NCBI GenBank assembly: GCA_001897615.1
Contig: MKTG01000106.1
Location: 43,959 to 83,605, forward strand
DNA: 39,647 nucleotides
Reading direction: 5' to 3'
Origin: Burkholderiales bacterium 68-10
GTDB taxonomy: Bacteria; Pseudomonadota; Gammaproteobacteria; Burkholderiales; Burkholderiaceae_C
Part shown: positions 36,012 to 39,647 of the stretch, in pieces
Layout: the number at the start of each line of letters is the position of its first letter
Numbering within the stretch: position 1 is the stretch's first letter
Notes under the pieces: model-generated
What the model was told of the DNA's origin: nothing
What the model saw: only the letters and a program-made list of their open reading frames with translations
Database searches by the model: none
Made by a program: the position numbers and the translations under genes

Positions 36012-36869
36012 TCAGTCCCCACCAAACACCGGCTTTTGCTTGGCGGCAAAGGCCTCGTAGGCGCGGCGGAAGTCCTGGGTCTGCATGCAGATGGCCTGCG
36101 CCTGGGCCTCGGCCTCGATGGCCTGGTCGATGGTCATGGCCCATTCCTGCTGCAGCATGTTCTTGGTCATGGCGTGGCCAAACATGGGGCCGGCGGCCAG
36201 CTGGCGCGCCATGTCCTGCGCCTTGGCGAGCAGCTCATCGCTGTCGTGCAGGGCGTTGAAGAAGCCCCAGGCCAGGCCCTCTTGCGCCGTCATGGCGCGG
36301 CCGGTGAACAGCAGCTCGCTGGCGCGGCCCTGGCCGATCATGCGCGGCAGCAGCGCGCAGGCGCCCATGTCGGCGCCCGCCAGGCCGACGCGGGTGAACA
36401 GGAAGGCGGTCTTGGTCGCGGCCGTGCCATAGCGCAGGTCGCAGGCCAGGGCCATCATGGCGCCAGCGCCGGCACACACACCGTCGATGGCGCCGATGAT
36501 GGGCTGCGGGCAGCCCCGCATGGCCTTGACCAGATCGCCCGTCATGCGGGTGAACTCCAGCAGCTCGGGCATGCTCATCTTCGTCAGCGGGCCGATGATG
36601 TCGTGCACATCGCCGCCCGAGCAGAAGTTGCCGCCCTCGCCCGTCACCACCACCACCTTGACGTCGGTGGCTTGGCGCAGGCCGTTGAACAGATCGCGCA
36701 GCTCGCCATAGCTGTCGAAGGTCAACGGGTTCTTGCGCTCGGGGCGGTTGAGCGAGACGGTGGCCACACCGTCTTCGCCGCAGTGCCACGCGAAGTGCCT
36801 GGCCTGATAGCTGGCGCGTGCGCCGTACTGGGGGCGCATCGGGTTGGTGCTGGGAATGTAGTGTTTCAC
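36012..36869 (-). CDS. Enoyl-CoA hydratase/isomerase of the aromatic cluster
   Basis: 285 residues from a GTG at 36869, whose GTGA overlaps the marR stop; AGGAG precedes it. Crotonase fold with both oxyanion-hole regions ([12 protein letters not shown] and [19 protein letters not shown]). It hydrates or isomerises an unsaturated acyl-CoA intermediate. The conserved acidic residues of classical enoyl-CoA hydratase are not obvious, so the reaction could differ. It keeps the tail [15 protein letters not shown], typical of these pathway hydratases. Confidence 0.9.
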   Translation of the reverse strand: MKHYIPSTNPMRPQYGARASYQARHFAWHCGEDGVATVSLNRPERKNPLTFDSYGELRDLFNGLRQATDVKVVVVTGEGGNFCSGGDVHDIIGPLTKMSMPELLEFTRMTGDLVKAMRGCPQPIIGAIDGVCAGAGAMMALACDLRYGTAATKTAFLFTRVGLAGADMGACALLPRMIGQGRASELLFTGRAMTAQEGLAWGFFNALHDSDELLAKAQDMARQLAAGPMFGHAMTKNMLQQEWAMTIDQAIEAEAQAQAICMQTQDFRRAYEAFAAKQKPVFGGD

Positions 36870-37330
36870 GCGATCTCCTGAAAGTGGTGTTTGACCTTGC
36901 CCAGCAGCTGGTGCAGGGCTTGAATCTCGGTCGACGACAGGCCGGCGAAGGCGTCAACGATCCAACTCTCGTGGCGCTCGGCCATGGCCTTGAACTGCTT
37001 GCGGCCAGCGGGTGTGAGGCGCACGCTGAAGGCGCGCCGGTCGCCCTCCACCGGCACCCGTTCGACCAGGCCCTCGGCCTCCAGCTGATCGGTGATGCCG
37101 GTCACGTTGCCGCCAGTCACCATCATGCGGCGCGACAACTCGCTCATGCGCAGGCCACTAGGCACGCGCTCGAGTTGCGCCATCAAGTCGAAGCGCGGCA
37201 GCGTGGTCTCGAACTCGTCGCGCAGGCGTGTGCGCAGCTCGCGCTCCACCAGTTGCGTGCAGGTGAGCAGGCGCAGCCACAGGCGCAGCTCTTCGGGGTG
37301 TTCGGCGTGGGCGCGGGCTTCGAGATCCAT
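36866..37330 (-). CDS. MarR-family transcriptional regulator
   Basis: 154 residues; GAGGAG precedes ATG 37330. A winged helix-turn-helix (about 60-105: [20 protein letters not shown] then the wing [16 protein letters not shown]) in the standard MarR layout. It lies inside the operon, overlapping the hydratase gene, so it probably regulates this cluster, with an aromatic acid or its CoA ester as effector. Similar MarR genes control other aromatic-CoA pathways. No operator could be identified because the operon start is outside the window. Confidence 0.92.
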   Translation of the reverse strand: MDLEARAHAEHPEELRLWLRLLTCTQLVERELRTRLRDEFETTLPRFDLMAQLERVPSGLRMSELSRRMMVTGGNVTGITDQLEAEGLVERVPVEGDRRAFSVRLTPAGRKQFKAMAERHESWIVDAFAGLSSTEIQALHQLLGKVKHHFQEIA

Positions 37331-37345
37331 GGCTTGCTCCTCACA

Positions 37346-38146
37346 TCACATCACTTCGCCGCCGCTGACCGAGATGGCCTGGCCGGTGACCGAACCGCTG
37401 CCCGGTTGACACAGCCACAGCACGGCGTCGGCCACCTCCTGCGGCTGGATCAGGCGCTTTTGCGGGTTGCCTGCGGCCAGGTCGGCACGTGCCTGCTCTT
37501 CGGTGCGCCCGGTCTTGGCCATGATGTTGGCCACGCTGTCGGCCAGCAGGTCGGTCTCGGTGAAACCCGGGCAGACGGCGTTGACGGTCACGCCCCTTGT
37601 CGCCAATTCGAGTGCCAGCGCACGCGTCAGGCCCAGCACCCCGTGCTTGGCCGCGCAGTACGCGCTCACATAAGCATAGCCCCGCTGGGCCGCCGTGCTG
37701 GCCACGTTGACCACGCGGCCCCAGCCGGCCCGCACCATGCCGGGCAGCGCCTGCTGGGTGCAGACCCAGGCGCCCGTCAGGTTGACGGCCAGCATGCGCT
37801 GCCACAGCGCCAGGTCGGTCTTGAGCGCCGGGGCGCTGCTGGCCTGGCCGGCGTTGTTGACCAGGGTGTCGATGGCGCCAAAGCGTGCGCGCGCCGCCGC
37901 AAACGCAGCGGCCACGGCTTCAGGATCGCTGACATCGGCCGCCACGGCGTGCAGACGCTCGGCCGCCTCGTCGCTGCCGGTCAGCGTGCGCAGCGCCTGC
38001 GCATCGGGCAGGCTGCGCCCCAGCACCGTGACGCGCGCGCCCTGCGCCAGCAGCGCCTGGGTGACGCTGCGGCCGATGCCACGCGCGCCACCGGTGACCA
38101 GGATGTGGCGCTGGCTCCAGGCCGGCGCTTGCACCTTGTCCACCAT
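37346..38146 (-). CDS. Short-chain dehydrogenase/reductase
   Basis: 266 residues. Classical SDR: TGGARGIG (18-25), NNAG (97-100), catalytic Ser150, Tyr163 and Lys167 (VAS...YVSAYCAAK). It probably serves as the 3-hydroxyacyl-CoA or ring-hydroxyl dehydrogenase of the aromatic-CoA pathway, using NAD(P). It lies 3 bp after the monooxygenase/reductase gene and 15 bp before marR, clearly in one operon. Confidence 0.91.
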   Translation of the reverse strand: MVDKVQAPAWSQRHILVTGGARGIGRSVTQALLAQGARVTVLGRSLPDAQALRTLTGSDEAAERLHAVAADVSDPEAVAAAFAAARARFGAIDTLVNNAGQASSAPALKTDLALWQRMLAVNLTGAWVCTQQALPGMVRAGWGRVVNVASTAAQRGYAYVSAYCAAKHGVLGLTRALALELATRGVTVNAVCPGFTETDLLADSVANIMAKTGRTEEQARADLAAGNPQKRLIQPQEVADAVLWLCQPGSGSVTGQAISVSGGEVM

Positions 38147-38149
38147 GCC

Positions 38150-39647
38150 TCAGCCCACCACCGGCTTGGGGATGGCCACGGTCTGCTGACCCATGGCGCG
38201 CTGGCGTGCCAGATTGGCTTCGAGCTGGCGCTTGCCCTGGTAGTACTGCTTGATCCAGGGCAGGCCGGTGTAGCCGATGGCGGCGGCCTCGGACTGCGTC
38301 CAGGCCGGGTTGGCCAGATGCGGACGACCGACGGCGCACAGGTCGGCACGGCCAGCGGCGAGGATGCTGTTGACATGGTCGGCCTCGCTGATGGCGCCCA
38401 CGGCGATGGTGGCGATGCCGGCTTCCTGGCGAATGCGGTCGGCAAACGGCGTTTGCCACATGCGGCCGAAGACCGGTTTTTCGTCCTTGCTGACCTGGCC
38501 GGCCGAGCAGTCGATGAGGTCGGCACCGGCGGCCTTGAAGGCCTTGGCGATCTCCACCGCGTCGGCGGGCGTGATGCCGCCCTCGACCCAGTCGTGCGCC
38601 GAGATGCGCACCGACATGGGCTTGTCCTGCGGCCAGACGGCGCGCATGGCCTTGAAGACTTCCAGCGGATAGCGCAGGCGGTTTTCCAGGCTGCCGCCGT
38701 ACTCGTCCGTGCGCTTGTTGGTCAGCGGCGAGATGTAGGCCGACAACAGGTAGCCGTGCGCGCAGTGCAGCTCCAGCCAGTCGGCACCGATGTCGATGCA
38801 GTCGCGCGCGGCCTGCACGAACTGCTGCTGGATGGTTTCCATCTCGGCCTTGCTCAGCGCCTTGGCGGTCTGGCTGACGCCCGGGATGTACTGCTGGGCC
38901 GAAGCCGAGACGATGGGCCAGTTGCCGCTGGCCAAAGGCAGATCGGTGCCGTCCCAGGCCAGGCGCGTGGAGGCCTTGGCGCCGGCGTGACCGATCTGCA
39001 TGGCGAATTTGCAATCGGAGTTGGCATGGATCCAGTCGGCGATGCGCTTCCAGGCGGCCTTCTGCTCGTCGTTCCAGATCCCCGGGCAGCCGGGGGTGAT
39101 CCGGCCTTCGGGCGTGATGCAGGTCATCTCCGCCATGACCATGGCGGCGCCGCCCAGGGCGCGGCTGCCCAGGTGCACCAGGTGGAAGTCGCCCGGCACG
39201 CCATCGACGCACGAGTACTGCGCCATGGGCGAGACCATGACGCGGTTTTTCAGCGTCAGGCCGCGCACCGTCAGGGGCGTGAACATGGGCGGCGGCGGAG
39301 TCGCGGCATCGGCCACCGGCAGGCCGTCGCGACGCGCAAACCAGCGCTCATAGCCTTCCAGCCAGACGTGGTCGCGCTCGCGCAGGTTCTCGTGGCTGAT
39401 GCGCTGGCTGCGCGTGAGCATCGAGTACATGAACTGCGGCGGCTCCAGCTGGTCGCAATAGCGCTCGCCGCACACTTCGAACCATTCCATGGCGTTGCGC
39501 GCGGCGTTCTTGACGCGCAGCGCACCGACCTTGCGAGAGGCCTGGTAGTTGGTCAGCACTTCCTCGATCTTGTCGGGGTGGTCGCCGTGGCGGATGAATT
39601 CGGCGGTGAGCTCCATCGCGTCTTCCAGCGCCAGCTTGGTGCCCGAG
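38150..39647 (-). CDS. Bifunctional flavin monooxygenase/Old Yellow Enzyme (2-aminobenzoyl-CoA or salicylyl-CoA type), C-terminal part
   Basis: 498 residues are visible; the gene continues past the right edge (family length about 770). The first roughly 110 residues (SGTKLALEDAMELTAEFIRH onward) are the end of an FAD aromatic hydroxylase domain. From about 130 an Old Yellow Enzyme domain follows: FTPLTVRGLTLKNRVMVSPM, LHCAHGYLLSAYISPLTNKR and AVGAISEADHVN. This fusion is known for 2-aminobenzoyl-CoA monooxygenase/reductase of Azoarcus evansii, which hydroxylates and then reduces the ring, and for proteins annotated as salicylyl-CoA 5-hydroxylase. The adjacent ligase favours the anthranilate role. 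Confidence 0.88.
   Translation of the reverse strand, partial: SGTKLALEDAMELTAEFIRHGDHPDKIEEVLTNYQASRKVGALRVKNAARNAMEWFEVCGERYCDQLEPPQFMYSMLTRSQRISHENLRERDHVWLEGYERWFARRDGLPVADAATPPPPMFTPLTVRGLTLKNRVMVSPMAQYSCVDGVPGDFHLVHLGSRALGGAAMVMAEMTCITPEGRITPGCPGIWNDEQKAAWKRIADWIHANSDCKFAMQIGHAGAKASTRLAWDGTDLPLASGNWPIVSASAQQYIPGVSQTAKALSKAEMETIQQQFVQAARDCIDIGADWLELHCAHGYLLSAYISPLTNKRTDEYGGSLENRLRYPLEVFKAMRAVWPQDKPMSVRISAHDWVEGGITPADAVEIAKAFKAAGADLIDCSAGQVSKDEKPVFGRMWQTPFADRIRQEAGIATIAVGAISEADHVNSILAAGRADLCAVGRPHLANPAWTQSEAAAIGYTGLPWIKQYYQGKRQLEANLARQRAMGQQTVAIPKPVVG

Overview
The window is a GC-rich (about 70% by eye) stretch of a betaproteobacterial chromosome. The gene order mlaFEDACB - ABC-2 exporter - ibaG - murA - hisG - hisD, a tripartite-tricarboxylate (Bug) binding protein, and a dispersed AATAGCTGCTGGCGCT repeat all point to the family Comamonadaceae (Acidovorax/Alicycliphilus/Ottowia-like). 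This placement rests on recognition, not on a search. No rRNA, tRNA, CRISPR or prophage was seen.

Layout. 1-10.3 kb, all on the minus strand: a long cell-envelope and histidine block, read from right to left as mlaF-E-D-A-C-B (retrograde phospholipid transport), a two-gene ABC-2 exporter (YadG/YadH-like), ibaG, murA, hisG, hisD, then the start of gltS. 10.3-13.5 kb: a meso-diaminopimelate dehydrogenase gene with its own terminator, divergent from a NodI/NodJ-like ABC exporter whose two genes are separated by a 33-bp inverted repeat. 13.5-24.3 kb, mixed strands: a GMC oxidoreductase, a 3-hydroxybutyryl-CoA dehydrogenase, a ScsB/DsbD-type thiol reductase, a cyclopropane fatty acid synthase, a small metal-related group (cytochrome c, DUF411 protein, truncated sensor kinase), and a creatininase-Bug pair. 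24.3-31 kb, minus strand: a phosphatase, then a tightly overlapping set LysE exporter - EamA exporter - aminotransferase - PhzF - VOC protein - Ser/Thr dehydratase that looks like amino-acid efflux and turnover. 31-39.6 kb, minus strand: a CoA-dependent aromatic degradation cluster (bifunctional flavin monooxygenase/Old Yellow Enzyme protein, SDR, MarR, enoyl-CoA hydratase, acyl-CoA dehydrogenase, 2-aminobenzoate-CoA-ligase-like enzyme, RidA, glutaryl-CoA dehydrogenase, thioesterase). It best fits aerobic anthranilate (2-aminobenzoate) breakdown through the CoA ester.

The most striking signal is in the repeats. Two 254-bp elements of equal length and about 93% identity lie in opposite orientation at 13538-13791 and 21998-22251. 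Each has 21-bp terminal inverted repeats and its own 8-bp flanking direct repeat (ATGTTTCA and CTGTTTCA). They behave like a non-autonomous transposable element (MITE). Each has landed at the 3' end of a copy of a smaller, roughly 50-bp dispersed repeat. That smaller repeat occurs about 13 times here, six of them inside or at the ends of coding sequences, where it supplies in-frame residues, a start region or a stop codon. A third class, long hairpins whose arms are built of about 10-nt units (CGCAGAGGA or CGCGAAGGA), sits inside the MITEs and alone between genes.
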